A stretch of DNA of 64,000 nucleotides, taken from assembly GCF_002298975.1 (NCBI RefSeq), contig NZ_DBMV01000041.1, positions 1-64,000 on the forward strand, written 5' to 3'. The DNA comes from Ralstonia sp. UBA689 (GTDB lineage Bacteria > Pseudomonadota > Gammaproteobacteria > Burkholderiales > Burkholderiaceae). The position numbers and the translations under genes were made by a program. Below, piece after piece: positions 26,592-36,163 of this stretch (position 1 is its first letter; each line of letters starts with the position of its first letter). The notes under the pieces are model-generated. The model ran no database searches. It was not told where the DNA came from and worked only from the letters and a program-made list of their open reading frames with translations.

Positions 26592-27334
26592 GGGTGCGCC
26601 AGTTCCGCCAGCAAGGGCACGTGATCGGAGCGCTGCGCCCACTCGCGACCGGTCAACGCATGCGCGTGTTCGATGTCGAAACCGCGTACGTAGATGCGAT
26701 CGAGCCGCAGCCACGGCAAGTGGCTCGGGAAAGTGCGCACGGGACGTGTATCAGCGGCCTTGTCGGCCACCTCGGTGGCACCCAGCGCCTGGCAGATGAC
26801 GCGGTCGAGGCGGTTGTTCCAGTCGTTGAAATCGCCCGCCACGACCAGCGGTGCATCCTTGGGCACCACGGAGCGCACGCGCTCGATCAGCGCTTCGGCC
26901 TGCCGCTGCCGGCTGCGCGCAAACAACCCGAAGTGCGCGCACAGCAAATGCACCTCGCCGAAGCCAAGATCGGTCACGGCGTGCAGCAGGCCGCGCTGCT
27001 CGAAGCGGTGATCTGAGATATCGAGATTTTCCGACAGCAGGAGGGGAAAACGCGACAGGATGGCGTTGCCGTGGTGCCCGTGCTCGTAGACGGCGTTGCG
27101 GCCATAAACCGTATGCGGGTAGACATCGGTCGCCAGATAGCGCAGTTGCGTGTAGTTCGGGTCGAACAGCTCGGCGGCAACCAGGCGGTCGTTGCGGTCC
27201 TGCACTTCCTGCAGGAAAACGATGTCGGCGTCCATGGTATGCAGGCCCTGCCGCACGTCATGCACGCGCACGCGCCGCGCGATGCCTGTGACGCCCTTGT
27301 GGATGTTGTAGGTGGCGACGCGCAGACGCAGCAT
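26588..27334 (-). CDS. Endonuclease/exonuclease/phosphatase family protein (YbhP-like)
   Basis: EEP-fold protein of 248 residues. Conserved sites: VATYNIHKG near the N-terminus, FLQEVQDRN with the metal-binding Glu, VVAGDFNDW and the C-terminal SDHVPLLAEL with catalytic Asp-His. It lies just upstream of clsB with an ATGA overlap and one base after nudB. The substrate is unknown; the link with clsB suggests phospholipid or lipid-phosphate metabolism, by analogy with ybhP-clsB. Confidence 0.9.
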   Translation of the reverse strand: MLRLRVATYNIHKGVTGIARRVRVHDVRQGLHTMDADIVFLQEVQDRNDRLVAAELFDPNYTQLRYLATDVYPHTVYGRNAVYEHGHHGNAILSRFPLLLSENLDISDHRFEQRGLLHAVTDLGFGEVHLLCAHFGLFARSRQRQAEALIERVRSVVPKDAPLVVAGDFNDWNNRLDRVICQALGATEVADKAADTRPVRTFPSHLPWLRLDRIYVRGFDIEHAHALTGREWAQRSDHVPLLAELAHP

Positions 27335-27335
27335 G

Positions 27336-27821
27336 TCAGGCTTGGTCCTTCGTGAATGCGGCCTGACGGGCGGCATAGGCGGCCAGACGTTCGGGCAGTT
27401 GCAGGATGGCCTCGCCGTTGCTGCGCGAGAAGCAGCGCGCGGCGGCGTCCTGGTAGGGCAGCCATTCGGCCTGGATATGCTCGCGGGGTGACAGGCGCAC
27501 CGGCACCTTGCCGCTCACCAACAAGCCAAACCAGTGCTCGGTATTGCGCGTGACGCCTGGCGCGTAGCGGTGCCGCCAGCGCTGATAGATTTCATATTCG
27601 ATCTGGTGGCCCCAGTCGATCAGGTGATGCCGGGCCGTATCGATGCCGGTTTCCTCCAGCACCTCGCGGCGGGCGGTCTCGGCCAGGGGTTCGTCGAGTG
27701 CGTCGCAACTGCCGGTAACGGATTGCCAGAAGCCCGGGTGATCTGCCCGCTCCATCACCAGTACCTGCAGCTCGGGCGTGTAGATGACGACGAGAACGGA
27801 AACGGGAATCTTGTGCGACAT
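27336..27821 (-). CDS. nudB: Dihydroneopterin triphosphate diphosphatase
   Basis: Nudix hydrolase of 161 residues that removes pyrophosphate from dihydroneopterin triphosphate in folate synthesis. The Nudix box is GSCDALDEPLAETARREVLEETGI-like (Gly, REVLEE core), about residues 42-65, and NTEHWFGLLV with EHIQAEWLPYQ matches NudB. ATG 27821 is preferred over an upstream in-frame codon. It is found next to aspS as in many proteobacteria. Confidence 0.9.
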   Translation of the reverse strand: MSHKIPVSVLVVIYTPELQVLVMERADHPGFWQSVTGSCDALDEPLAETARREVLEETGIDTARHHLIDWGHQIEYEIYQRWRHRYAPGVTRNTEHWFGLLVSGKVPVRLSPREHIQAEWLPYQDAAARCFSRSNGEAILQLPERLAAYAARQAAFTKDQA

Positions 27822-27932
27822 GACATTGGCAGCAACGGGCGGCGCGAGCGCGCCACAGTCCGATAGCTTACCGCAGCCGGACGCACGTGACTGTGATGTC
27901 CGCGATCGCCGGCGATACAACCGCCTGGGCAA

Positions 27933-28808
27933 TCAGGCTGCGCGTAGTGGCCCCTGGCCGGTACGCGTGCGCCAAAGCCACAGCACCGTCTCGTCCGTGG
28001 CGGCCTCGTGGCCGAGTTCGCGGCGCACCATCGCCAGCAGCGGGTCGAGCATCGCGGCGTAGTCCTCAGCGGCTAGCTGCGATTGCGCCCACAGGGCCTC
28101 AGCCCGCTCGCCGAATTGCTGGCGCAGCGCGGCAAGCTGGGTAGTCAGCTCGCGCTCGCGGGTACCCAGCGCGTTGAACTTCTGGATCAGGAAGCGCTGC
28201 ATCTCAGTCTGCTCGGACTGCGCGTTGACCTGCTCGAAACGCACAACGATGGCGGACGCCTCACGTTCGATGCGCTGCAATTCGTCGCGGCCATCGCGCT
28301 CGGCGGCCTGCAGCGTCTGCAGGGCACGACGCTCGGCCAGCAGAGCGCGTGCATGATCGGCAAAGCAACGCTCGGCGGCCAAGTGGGCTTCGGCCAGCGG
28401 GCGCGGCGTGTCGTACACGAGCGGATGGATGGGCGCCTCCGGAGCGGCCGGCGGCAGCGCTGTATCGGGCACCCGAAGGTTGGCGACGCCACGCAGCCAG
28501 CGCATGCGGTCGGCGGACAGGCGCCCCAGATCGCGCAGCGCCTCCCCCAGGACGTTGAGCGCCGCGGTTGATGCAAACGATGTTGGCATGACCGGATGTG
28601 CGCTCTGCGCCGCAGCGGCAATCTCCGGCACGCAAGCCGCTACCGTGGTTGCCACGGCTTCGGTCATGGCGATAGCGGCGCGGCGGGTGGCGCGGCGAAT
28701 CTCGCTCCACGCCAGGAGCATCATTACTAGCGCGGCAACCAGCCAAGTCAGCAGAAATTCGGCGTGCGCAGCCACCCACGTGCGCACAAAATCGATGAAT
28801 TCAATCAA
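27933..28808 (-). CDS. Membrane-anchored coiled-coil protein of unknown function
   Basis: 291 residues, no family recognised. Residues 1-35 contain one strong membrane helix (EFLLTWLVAALVMMLLAW). Residues about 150-250 form a long Gln/Glu/Arg-rich helical stretch predicted to be coiled coil. A TTG start at 28808 is supported by an AGGAGA ribosome-binding site seven bases upstream. It sits between aspS and nudB on the same strand but is separated from aspS by a terminator, so it probably has its own promoter. It resembles small scaffold or ExbB-like accessory proteins only in shape. Confidence 0.75.
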   Translation of the reverse strand: MIEFIDFVRTWVAAHAEFLLTWLVAALVMMLLAWSEIRRATRRAAIAMTEAVATTVAACVPEIAAAAQSAHPVMPTSFASTAALNVLGEALRDLGRLSADRMRWLRGVANLRVPDTALPPAAPEAPIHPLVYDTPRPLAEAHLAAERCFADHARALLAERRALQTLQAAERDGRDELQRIEREASAIVVRFEQVNAQSEQTEMQRFLIQKFNALGTRERELTTQLAALRQQFGERAEALWAQSQLAAEDYAAMLDPLLAMVRRELGHEAATDETVLWLWRTRTGQGPLRAA

Positions 28809-28902
28809 GGGAAGTCTCCTTCGTCATCACTCAAGTGACACCAGCGAAGGAAACTGTGTAGCAAGCGACGTTCCCGCCCGCAGCAAACGCTCCGGACAGC
28901 CC

Positions 28903-28940
28903 AAAAACAAACCGCGCCGCCCTTGCGGGTCGGCGCGGTG
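28903..28940 (-). terminator. Rho-independent terminator after aspS
   Basis: Nine-base-pair stem ACCGCGCCG/CGGCGCGGT (28912-28920 with 28932-28940) followed on the minus strand by TTGTTTTT. It lies about 35 bases after the aspS stop. Confidence 0.85.
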
Positions 28941-28974
28941 TGCTGTGCGGCAATGCTGCGTTGTGCGGCGACGA

Positions 28975-30801
28975 TCAGGCCGTGGTGGCAGTCGTCGGTG
29001 CAGCCACCTTTGCTTCGGCGGCGCGCAGGCGAATGTGCAGTTCGCGCAACTGTTTCTCGTCCACCGGGCTCGGCGCCTGCGTGAGCAAGTCCTGCGCACG
29101 CTGCGTCTTCGGGAAGGCGATCACGTCGCGGATCGAATCCGCGCCGGCCATCATCGTGACAACGCGGTCCAGACCGAACGCGATACCACCGTGCGGAGGC
29201 GCACCGTACTGCAGTGCGTCCAGCAGGAAGCCGAACTTGGCACGCGCTTCCTCATCGTTGATCTTCAGCGCGCGGAACACCTTGCTCTGCACTTCTTCGC
29301 GGTAGATCCGCACCGAGCCGCCACCGATTTCCCAGCCGTTGAGCACCATGTCGTAGGCCTTGGCCAGGCACTTGCCCGGGTCGGTCTCGAGGTATTCCAG
29401 GTGCTCGTCCTTCGGGCTCGTGAACGGGTGGTGCATGGCCACCCAGCGCGCGTCTTCCTCGTCGTACTCGAACATCGGGAAGTCCACCACCCACAGCGGC
29501 TTCCAGGCGTCTTCGAACAGGCCAGTGCTCTTGGCAAAGTCCGAATGGCCGATCTTCAGGCGCAGCGCACCCATGGCGTCGTTGACGACCTTGGCGCGAT
29601 CAGCGCCGAAGAACAGGATGTCGCCATCCTGCGCGCCGCTGCGCTTGAGGATCTCGGCGATGGCCGCGTCGTGCAGGTTCTTCACGATCGGCGATTGCAG
29701 ACCGTCGCGGCCCTTGGCTACTTCGTTGACCTTGATCCAGGCCAGACCCTTGGCGCCGTAGATTTCGACAAACTTGGTGTACGCGTCGATATCGCCACGC
29801 GACAGGGCAGCACCGCCCGGCACGCGCAGTGCGACAACGCGGCCACCATCGGCGTTGGCCGGGCCCGAGAACACCTTGAAGTCGACGTCCTTCATGGCGT
29901 CGGTCAGCTCCGTGAATTCCAGCTTGACGCGCAGGTCCGGCTTATCCGAACCGAAGCGAGCCATCGCCTCACGGAACTCCATCACCGGGAACTTCGCGTC
30001 CAGCTCGACCGACATGGTGTTCTTGAACACCGTGCGGATCATTTCTTCAAACAGGTCGCGGATTTCCTGCTCCGTCAGGAACGACGTTTCGCAGTCGATC
30101 TGGGTGAATTCGGGTTGGCGGTCTGCACGCAGGTCTTCATCGCGGAAGCACTTGGTGATCTGGTAATAGCGGTCAAAGCCCGACACCATCAACATCTGCT
30201 TGAAGAGCTGCGGCGATTGCGGCAGCGCGAAGAACTGGCCGGCGTTCACACGCGAGGGCACGAGGTAGTCGCGCGCGCCTTCCGGCGTGCTCTTGGTCAG
30301 CATCGGCGTTTCGATGTCGATGAAGCCCTTGTCGTCCAGGTACTTGCGGACTTCCATCGCCACCTTGTAGCGCAGGCGCAGGTTGTATTGCATCTGCGGG
30401 CGGCGCAGATCCAGCACGCGGTGCGTCAGGCGCGTGGTTTCCGAGAGGTTGTCGTCGTCGAGCTGGAACGGCGGCGTGACGGAAGCGTTGAGGACCGTCA
30501 GCTCGTGGCACAGCACTTCGACCTTGCCGCTGGTCAGGTTGGCGTTGGTGGTGCCTTCCGGGCGTGCACGTACGACGCCCTTCACCTGCAGGCAGAACTC
30601 GTTGCGCACGCCTTCGGCCACCTTGAACATCTCCGGACGGTCCGGGTCGCACACGATCTGCACCAGGCCTTCACGGTCGCGCAGGTCGATGAAGATCACG
30701 CCACCGTGGTCACGACGACGATGCGCCCAGCCCGACAGCGTGACGCTCTGGCCGAGCAGTTGTTCGGTGACCTGACCGCAGTATTGAGTACGCATTTGCA
30801 T
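28975..30801 (-). CDS. aspS: Aspartyl-tRNA synthetase
   Basis: Class II synthetase that charges tRNA-Asp (possibly also tRNA-Asn, if the strain uses the amidation pathway). 608 residues. N-terminal OB fold (VTLSGWAHRRRDHGGVIFIDLRD), motif 2 region FRDEDLRADRQPEFTQID, the bacterial insertion domain, and motif 3 GGIAFGLDR. The frame is open far upstream; the start near MQMRTQYCG (30801, or the ATG at 30795) fits the family. It follows the DUF502 gene. Confidence 0.96.
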   Translation of the reverse strand: MQMRTQYCGQVTEQLLGQSVTLSGWAHRRRDHGGVIFIDLRDREGLVQIVCDPDRPEMFKVAEGVRNEFCLQVKGVVRARPEGTTNANLTSGKVEVLCHELTVLNASVTPPFQLDDDNLSETTRLTHRVLDLRRPQMQYNLRLRYKVAMEVRKYLDDKGFIDIETPMLTKSTPEGARDYLVPSRVNAGQFFALPQSPQLFKQMLMVSGFDRYYQITKCFRDEDLRADRQPEFTQIDCETSFLTEQEIRDLFEEMIRTVFKNTMSVELDAKFPVMEFREAMARFGSDKPDLRVKLEFTELTDAMKDVDFKVFSGPANADGGRVVALRVPGGAALSRGDIDAYTKFVEIYGAKGLAWIKVNEVAKGRDGLQSPIVKNLHDAAIAEILKRSGAQDGDILFFGADRAKVVNDAMGALRLKIGHSDFAKSTGLFEDAWKPLWVVDFPMFEYDEEDARWVAMHHPFTSPKDEHLEYLETDPGKCLAKAYDMVLNGWEIGGGSVRIYREEVQSKVFRALKINDEEARAKFGFLLDALQYGAPPHGGIAFGLDRVVTMMAGADSIRDVIAFPKTQRAQDLLTQAPSPVDEKQLRELHIRLRAAEAKVAAPTTATTA

Positions 30802-30889
30802 GTTGTGTTTTTCCGCGAAGCGCGCCGCCAACAGGGCGTCGCGCGAGAAAGTTGATCGGGGGCCGGAAGGGTCGACTCGCGCTACCGGC

Positions 30890-31624
30890 TCAGGGGGGCG
30901 ATACGGCGCCGCCATCGGACAGCGCGGTCGGATTCGAGGGGTCGCGCGGCGATGTTGCCGGCGACCGATCCTCCGTCGGTGGCGTTGCATCGGGCGGGTC
31001 CATGCGGCGCGGCAGCGTTTCGGGCGCCACCACTCCCATTGACACGATGTACTTGAGCGCTGCATCCACCGTCATGTCCAGCTCGATGGTGTCGGCCTTG
31101 GGCATCATCAGGAAGAAGCCCGAGGTCGGGTTGGGCGTGGTCGGCACATAGACGCTGACATATTCGCCCAGCAGATGGTTTTCTACATCCCCGCCGGGGC
31201 GACCGGTCAGGAAAGCGATCGTCCATGAGCCTTCACGCGGGTATTGCACCAGCAGCGCCTTGCGGAACGCATTGCCGCTGGACGACAGCAGCGTGTCCGA
31301 CACCTGCTTCACGCTCGTATAGATCGGGCCGACAACAGGAATGCGGCCGAGCAGCGCCTCCCACCACAACACCAGCTTCTGGCCGATGAAGTTGTGCGCC
31401 AGCACGCCGACGATCAGGATGAACAGCAGCGTGAGGATGGCGCCCAACCCTGGGATCCTCACACCGAACAGGCGATCGGGCTGCCAAGCCGACGGCAGCA
31501 GCGCCAGGCTCTGGTCCATCGTGCCGATGATGAGCGACAGCACCCACAGCGTAATCGCAAGCGGGACGAGCACCAGAAGACCGGTCAGGAACCACGTCTT
31601 GAGCGCGCTGGTTTTCTGTTTCAT
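30890..31624 (-). CDS. DUF502 family membrane protein
   Basis: 244 residues, DUF502 family. Two membrane helices are visible, LKTWFLTGLLVLVPLAITLWVLSLII (about 9-34) and GAILTLLFILIVGVLAHNFIG (about 60-80), followed by the conserved IPVVGPIYTSVKQV and FLTGRPGG. The function is unknown; the family is widespread in proteobacteria and plants. The ATG at 31624 is chosen because the upstream open stretch is Pro/Arg-rich and a shadow of the FmdB gene. Between FmdB and aspS in a conserved order. Confidence 0.9.
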   Translation of the reverse strand: MKQKTSALKTWFLTGLLVLVPLAITLWVLSLIIGTMDQSLALLPSAWQPDRLFGVRIPGLGAILTLLFILIVGVLAHNFIGQKLVLWWEALLGRIPVVGPIYTSVKQVSDTLLSSSGNAFRKALLVQYPREGSWTIAFLTGRPGGDVENHLLGEYVSVYVPTTPNPTSGFFLMMPKADTIELDMTVDAALKYIVSMGVVAPETLPRRMDPPDATPPTEDRSPATSPRDPSNPTALSDGGAVSPP

Positions 31625-31655
31625 GGGACGACGGATCGAGGAATCAAGGACGCTG

Positions 31656-31997
31656 TCAATGGCACGCGCACGACGTGCCGCAACCGCCGGAGGTCGCCGC
31701 CGGCGTGCTGGACGCGCTGGCGCTGGACGATGCGCTGTCGGACGCGGCCGGTGCGGCTGCAGGGGCGGCGGCATCAGCCTTGGCCGTGGTGCTGGCAGCC
31801 GAGGTGCCGCCCGAGCCGCCACGGAAATCCGTCACGTACCAGCCCGAACCCTTGAGCTGAAAGCCGGCGGCCGTCAGTTGCTTCTTGAACGCCGGCGCGC
31901 CGCATGCGGGGCAATCCGTCAGCGGCGCGTCGCTCATCTTCTGCAGCACATCTTTGGCGTGGCCGCAGGCGTCGCATCGATAAGCATAGATCGGCAT
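31656..31997 (-). CDS. FmdB-family zinc-ribbon protein
   Basis: 113 residues. The N-terminus MPIYAYRCDACGHAKDVLQK with CxxC and the second pair DCPACG form the FmdB zinc ribbon (residues 1-42). The C-terminal third is a low-complexity Ala/Ser linker ending in GGCGTSCACH, a second Cys-rich cluster. It is regulatory in name only; the function is unknown. First gene of the FmdB-DUF502-aspS set. Confidence 0.9.
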   Translation of the reverse strand: MPIYAYRCDACGHAKDVLQKMSDAPLTDCPACGAPAFKKQLTAAGFQLKGSGWYVTDFRGGSGGTSAASTTAKADAAAPAAAPAASDSASSSASASSTPAATSGGCGTSCACH

Positions 31998-32243
31998 GGT
32001 GTCCTCACCCTGGAACAAACGAAATTCGAGAAAGCGATTTGGAATGCCCGCGCAGACCGCGAACATCGCGCGGGAAGTGCACGCAGGCTCGCGAAAGATC
32101 GGGGCGGATGCGCGTAATACAAGTGCTGGCGCGCAAAGCCTTGAATTATAAACCCTTTCCAGGGAATTCCCGCCCGCAGATTCGGAACCGGCGACGGCGG
32201 CGCGCTACAAAGTGGCACACCGCGCACGCTCGGCGCTGGACGG

Positions 32244-33683
32244 TCAGGCTTGCGTGGCGGCCTTGGCGGTGGGCGCGCGGTTCTCGATCCACTGTGGTCC
32301 GAGCGAGCCGAGGATCATTGCACTCAGGCTGGTCAGAAGGCCAACCAATTGTGGCGGGAACATCGCTTCCGGGAAGAACACCTCGCACCAGATCCAGACT
32401 GCCAAACCCAGGATGATGGCCAGCAGGCCACCCTGCTTGGTCGAGCGCTTCCAGAACAGACCGAAAGCCAGCGGCACGAAGGCAGCCACCAGCGTCACCT
32501 TGTAGGCGTTCTCGACCATGTGGAAAATCGACAGGTGCGAGTTCAGCGCAAACAGCGTCACCAGCACCGTAAAGACCAGCACCACGGCCTGCATCACGCG
32601 CAGGAAGCGGTGGTCGTCCATACGCGGCAGCAGCGGGCGCAGCACGTTTTCCGCAAAGGTAACGGACGGCGCCAGCAGCGTCGCGCTCGCGCAGCTCTTG
32701 ATGGCCGAGAGCAGCGCGCCGAAGAACATCACCTGCGCAATCAGCGGCGCATGCTGCAGGACCAGTTGCGGCAGGATCAACTGCGAATCCGTGTTGATGT
32801 ATTTCTCGACCATCGCCGGGTCGATCAGCGTGGCCGAGTACGCCAGGAACATCGGGATGAAGGCAAACAGGAAGTACAGCACGCCGCCCAGCACCGAGGC
32901 CGTACCGGCGATGCGCTCCGTGCGCGACGAGGTCACGCGCTGAAACACGTCCTGCTGTGGGATCGACCCGAGCATCATCGTGATCCACGCCGTAACGAAG
33001 CCGATCACCTCGATCGGGTTGAACGCCGGCCAGAACGAGAACTTGCCCGAAGCCGCCGCGTGCGCCACCACCGTGCTCACACCGCCGGCCTGGCCCGACA
33101 CTTCCCAGCCGATGTACATCATGCCGATCACGATGATGATCATCTGGATGAAGTCCGTCACCGCCACCGACCACATACCGCCGAACAGGGTGTAGACCAG
33201 CACGCTGGCCGCGCCGATCATCATGCCGGTCTCCTGCGACAGCGCGCCGTCCGACACGGTGTAGAACACCAGGCCTAACGCCTTGATCTGCGCCGCCACC
33301 CAGCCCAGATACGACACGACGATGCATAGCGTGGTCAGCACTTCGGCCAGGCGGCCGAAGCGGTTGCGATAGAAGTCACCAATGGTGAGCAGGTTCATCC
33401 GGTACAGCGGCCGGGCGAAGAACAGGCCCACCAGGATCAGGCACAGGGAAGAACCGAACGGGTCGGCCACCACGCCGTGCAGGCCATCCTTGAGGAACAC
33501 CGAGGGAATGCCCAGCACTGTCTCGGAGCCGAACCACGTGGCGAACACCGTGGCGGTCACGACATAGAACGGCAGGCCGCGGCCGGCCACCGCGAAATCG
33601 GCGGTATTGCGCACGCGCAGTGCGGCCCAAAGGCCGATCCCGACCGAAATCACCCAGTAAACAATGACAAACCAGATCAGCAT
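32244..33683 (-). CDS. Sodium:solute symporter family protein
   Basis: SSS-family transporter of 479 residues with about 13 hydrophobic helices. Family markers include ADFAVAGRGLPFYVVTATVFATWFGSETVLG near the N-terminus and SAIKSCASATLLAPSVTFAENV in the middle. It probably imports an organic solute with sodium. The solute cannot be deduced. It stands alone between FmdB and the TPMT-like gene. Confidence 0.9.
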   Translation of the reverse strand: MLIWFVIVYWVISVGIGLWAALRVRNTADFAVAGRGLPFYVVTATVFATWFGSETVLGIPSVFLKDGLHGVVADPFGSSLCLILVGLFFARPLYRMNLLTIGDFYRNRFGRLAEVLTTLCIVVSYLGWVAAQIKALGLVFYTVSDGALSQETGMMIGAASVLVYTLFGGMWSVAVTDFIQMIIIVIGMMYIGWEVSGQAGGVSTVVAHAAASGKFSFWPAFNPIEVIGFVTAWITMMLGSIPQQDVFQRVTSSRTERIAGTASVLGGVLYFLFAFIPMFLAYSATLIDPAMVEKYINTDSQLILPQLVLQHAPLIAQVMFFGALLSAIKSCASATLLAPSVTFAENVLRPLLPRMDDHRFLRVMQAVVLVFTVLVTLFALNSHLSIFHMVENAYKVTLVAAFVPLAFGLFWKRSTKQGGLLAIILGLAVWIWCEVFFPEAMFPPQLVGLLTSLSAMILGSLGPQWIENRAPTAKAATQA

Positions 33684-33931
33684 GGCAGCGCGGAAAGAAG
33701 CTGGAAAACCCCATGGCGGCCACGCCGGGCGCCGGGCGAAATGGCGCGATTATAGCGATGGGATACCCCGGCTGGGCATTGGTGCGACCACGAATGCCGG
33801 CCGGCTTCCCACTTTTTCACGCGGCGCCCCGCAACGGGCGTCCACAGGCTTTTTGCGGATCAACCGCCATGTTGCTTCGCACCAACACAACGGCGGTCGA
33901 TGAGCATCCGTGCGGCGCGAAAGTCGCCTGA

Positions 33932-34561
33932 TCAGCCAGCACGCCGCTGCCAGACCTGCCAGCGCTCGCGCCCGGCAAAGACCGGAATCGAATCGGACTC
34001 GGCGATCGGCGTGTCGCTGATCCGCTCGAAAGCAGGCGACAGCAGCGCATCCAGTTCGGGCTGCGTGACCTCAAACGGCGGGCCTTTGGGCGACGCCTCC
34101 CTGCCCTCCACCACGGCAAAGAAACCGGCCAGCAAGCCGCCCCGCGGCAGTAGCCTGGCGACCTGCGCCGCGTAGTCCGGCCACAGGCGGCGCGGCATCG
34201 CGCACAGGAAGGCACGTTCGTAAATCCACTGCACCGGCCGGTGCGGCTCAAACCGGAAGAAATCCGCCAGTTCCACCACATCGGCATACGGGCCCAGTAC
34301 GGCCTTGGCCGACGTCACCGCGCTCGGCGCGAAGTCGATGGCCGTCACGGGCCAACCACGCTCGGCCAGCCAGCCGGCCTCATAAGCGTTGCCGCAGCCC
34401 GGGATCAATGTGGAGAGCGGCGCGGGCTGCGCTTCGAGGAATTCCCGGAAGGCGGACGGCACGCCATGCGCATCCCAGGGCGTATGGTCACGGCTGAAGC
34501 GCTCGTCCCAGAAAGCAGGATCGGCGGCATCACGGGATTGGAAAACGGGCGGTTCAGCCAT
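33932..34561 (-). CDS. TPMT-like class I methyltransferase
   Basis: SAM-dependent methyltransferase of 209 residues in the thiopurine methyltransferase family. It starts with the family pattern DPAFWDERFSRDHTPWD, then the SAM site TLIPGCGNAYEAGWLAERGW and VTAIDFAPSAV. Bacterial members methylate thiols, selenium or tellurium compounds, or halides; the substrate here is open. It starts 25 bases before the ubiB end on the same strand, so it may be co-transcribed. Confidence 0.9.
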   Translation of the reverse strand: MAEPPVFQSRDAADPAFWDERFSRDHTPWDAHGVPSAFREFLEAQPAPLSTLIPGCGNAYEAGWLAERGWPVTAIDFAPSAVTSAKAVLGPYADVVELADFFRFEPHRPVQWIYERAFLCAMPRRLWPDYAAQVARLLPRGGLLAGFFAVVEGREASPKGPPFEVTQPELDALLSPAFERISDTPIAESDSIPVFAGRERWQVWQRRAG

Positions 34562-34585
34562 GGCGCTAGAAATGAGTTCAGACGA

Positions 34586-36163
34586 TCAATGACGTGCCAG
34601 CCACGCCAGCACGTGCGTGGCAATGATGCCGACGGCAAACCCGCCAATAAACAGCAGCGCTGCCGAAAGCAACCGGTTGGTACGCCGCTGCTCGGCCAGC
34701 AGCGCGGTGAGTGCGGCCGTCTGCGCACTGCCCTCATCGCGGGCATGACGATCGAGAATCTGATGCACCAGGCGCGGCAAGTCCGGCAGCTTGTTGGCCC
34801 ACTGCGGCGCCTCGACCTTCAGGCGCTCGATAAAGCCGCGCCAGCCGATCTGTTCATGCATCCAGCGTTCGAGGAACGGCTTGGCGGTCTTCCACAGGTC
34901 CAGGTCCGGATCAAGCTGGCGGCCCAGGCCTTCCACGTTCAGCAGCGTCTTCTGCAGCAGCACGAGCTGCGGCTGCACTTCCACGTTGAAGCGGCGTGAG
35001 GTCTGGAACAAACGCATCAGCACCAGGCCCAGCGAGATTTCGCCGAGTGGCCGGTCGAAGTACGGCTCACAGCAGGCGCGGATGGCGCCTTCGAGTTCTT
35101 CCACGCGTGTCTCTTCCGGCGCCCAGCCAGACTCGATATGCAACACTGCCACGCGGTGGTAGTCGCGCTGGAAGAACGCCAGGAAGTTCTGCGCGAGGTA
35201 ATTCTTGTCGAACTCCGACAGCGCCCCGACGATGCCGAAATCCAGCGCGATATAGCGGCCCAGCGTCTCGGGGGCCACGCTCACAAGGATGTTGCCGGGG
35301 TGCATGTCGGCGTGGAAGAAGCCGTCGCGGAAAACCTGCGTGAAGAAGATCTCCACGCCATCGCGCGCGAGCTTGTGCATATCGACGCCGGCCGCGCGCA
35401 GCTCTTCAGTATGCGAGATGCGCATGCCATGCATGCGTTCCATGACGAACACGTCGGACGTACACCAATCCCAGAACACCTCAGGCACCAGCAGCAGGTC
35501 GGACTTGGCGAAGTTGCGGCGCAACTGGCTCGCGTTGGCCGCCTCGCGCATCAGGTCGAGTTCGTCGTGCAGGTACTTGTCGAACTCGGCGACCACCTCG
35601 CGCGGCTTCAAGCGGCGAGCGTCGGCCCAGAGCTTTTCCATCCAGGTGGCGAGGTCGCGCATGAGCGCGAGATCGCTGTCGATCACGGGCAGCATGCCCG
35701 GGCGCAGCACCTTTACCGCCACCTCGCGGCCGTCGTCGGGGCCGCCGCGCAGCGTGGCGAAATGCACTTGCGCGATGGACGCGCTCGCCACCGGATGATG
35801 GTCGAAACGATGGAACAGCGCTGACAGCGGTTTGCCCAGCGATTTCTCGACAATGGCCGCCGCCACCTTCGGATCAAACGGCGGCACGCGATCCTGTAGC
35901 TTGGCCAACTCATCCGCCACGTCGGGCGGCAGCAGATCACGCCGTGTCGACAGCACCTGCCCGAACTTCACAAAGATCGGCCCGAGCTTTTCCAGTGCCA
36001 GGCGCAGCCGCTCGCCGCGTGGGCGCGTGGGCTTGCGACCCAGGGTCAGCACCCACACCAGCGCGCGGATGCGGCGGCTCTTGAAGCCCGACAGCGCGAG
36101 CTGGTCCAGCCCGTAGTACAGGATGACGAAGATGATCTTGCCCAGCCGGAAGAGACGCGTCAT
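34586..36163 (-). CDS. ubiB: Ubiquinone biosynthesis kinase-like protein UbiB
   Basis: ADCK/UbiB atypical kinase, 525 residues, needed for ubiquinone synthesis. It has the KxGQ motif LGPIFVKFGQVLSTRRDLLP (about 52-71), the Ala-rich loop ASASIAQVH, and ALDFGIVGALS. Two C-terminal membrane helices (LLSAALLFIGGFAVGIIATHVLAWL) anchor it. The start overlaps the ubiJ stop (ATGA), showing translational coupling. Confidence 0.95.
   Translation of the reverse strand: MTRLFRLGKIIFVILYYGLDQLALSGFKSRRIRALVWVLTLGRKPTRPRGERLRLALEKLGPIFVKFGQVLSTRRDLLPPDVADELAKLQDRVPPFDPKVAAAIVEKSLGKPLSALFHRFDHHPVASASIAQVHFATLRGGPDDGREVAVKVLRPGMLPVIDSDLALMRDLATWMEKLWADARRLKPREVVAEFDKYLHDELDLMREAANASQLRRNFAKSDLLLVPEVFWDWCTSDVFVMERMHGMRISHTEELRAAGVDMHKLARDGVEIFFTQVFRDGFFHADMHPGNILVSVAPETLGRYIALDFGIVGALSEFDKNYLAQNFLAFFQRDYHRVAVLHIESGWAPEETRVEELEGAIRACCEPYFDRPLGEISLGLVLMRLFQTSRRFNVEVQPQLVLLQKTLLNVEGLGRQLDPDLDLWKTAKPFLERWMHEQIGWRGFIERLKVEAPQWANKLPDLPRLVHQILDRHARDEGSAQTAALTALLAEQRRTNRLLSAALLFIGGFAVGIIATHVLAWLARH

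Noticed and set aside
28408..30855. Plus-strand open frame of 815 codons opposite aspS
   Set aside because: Antisense shadow of aspS; no recognisable domain, no ribosome-binding site.
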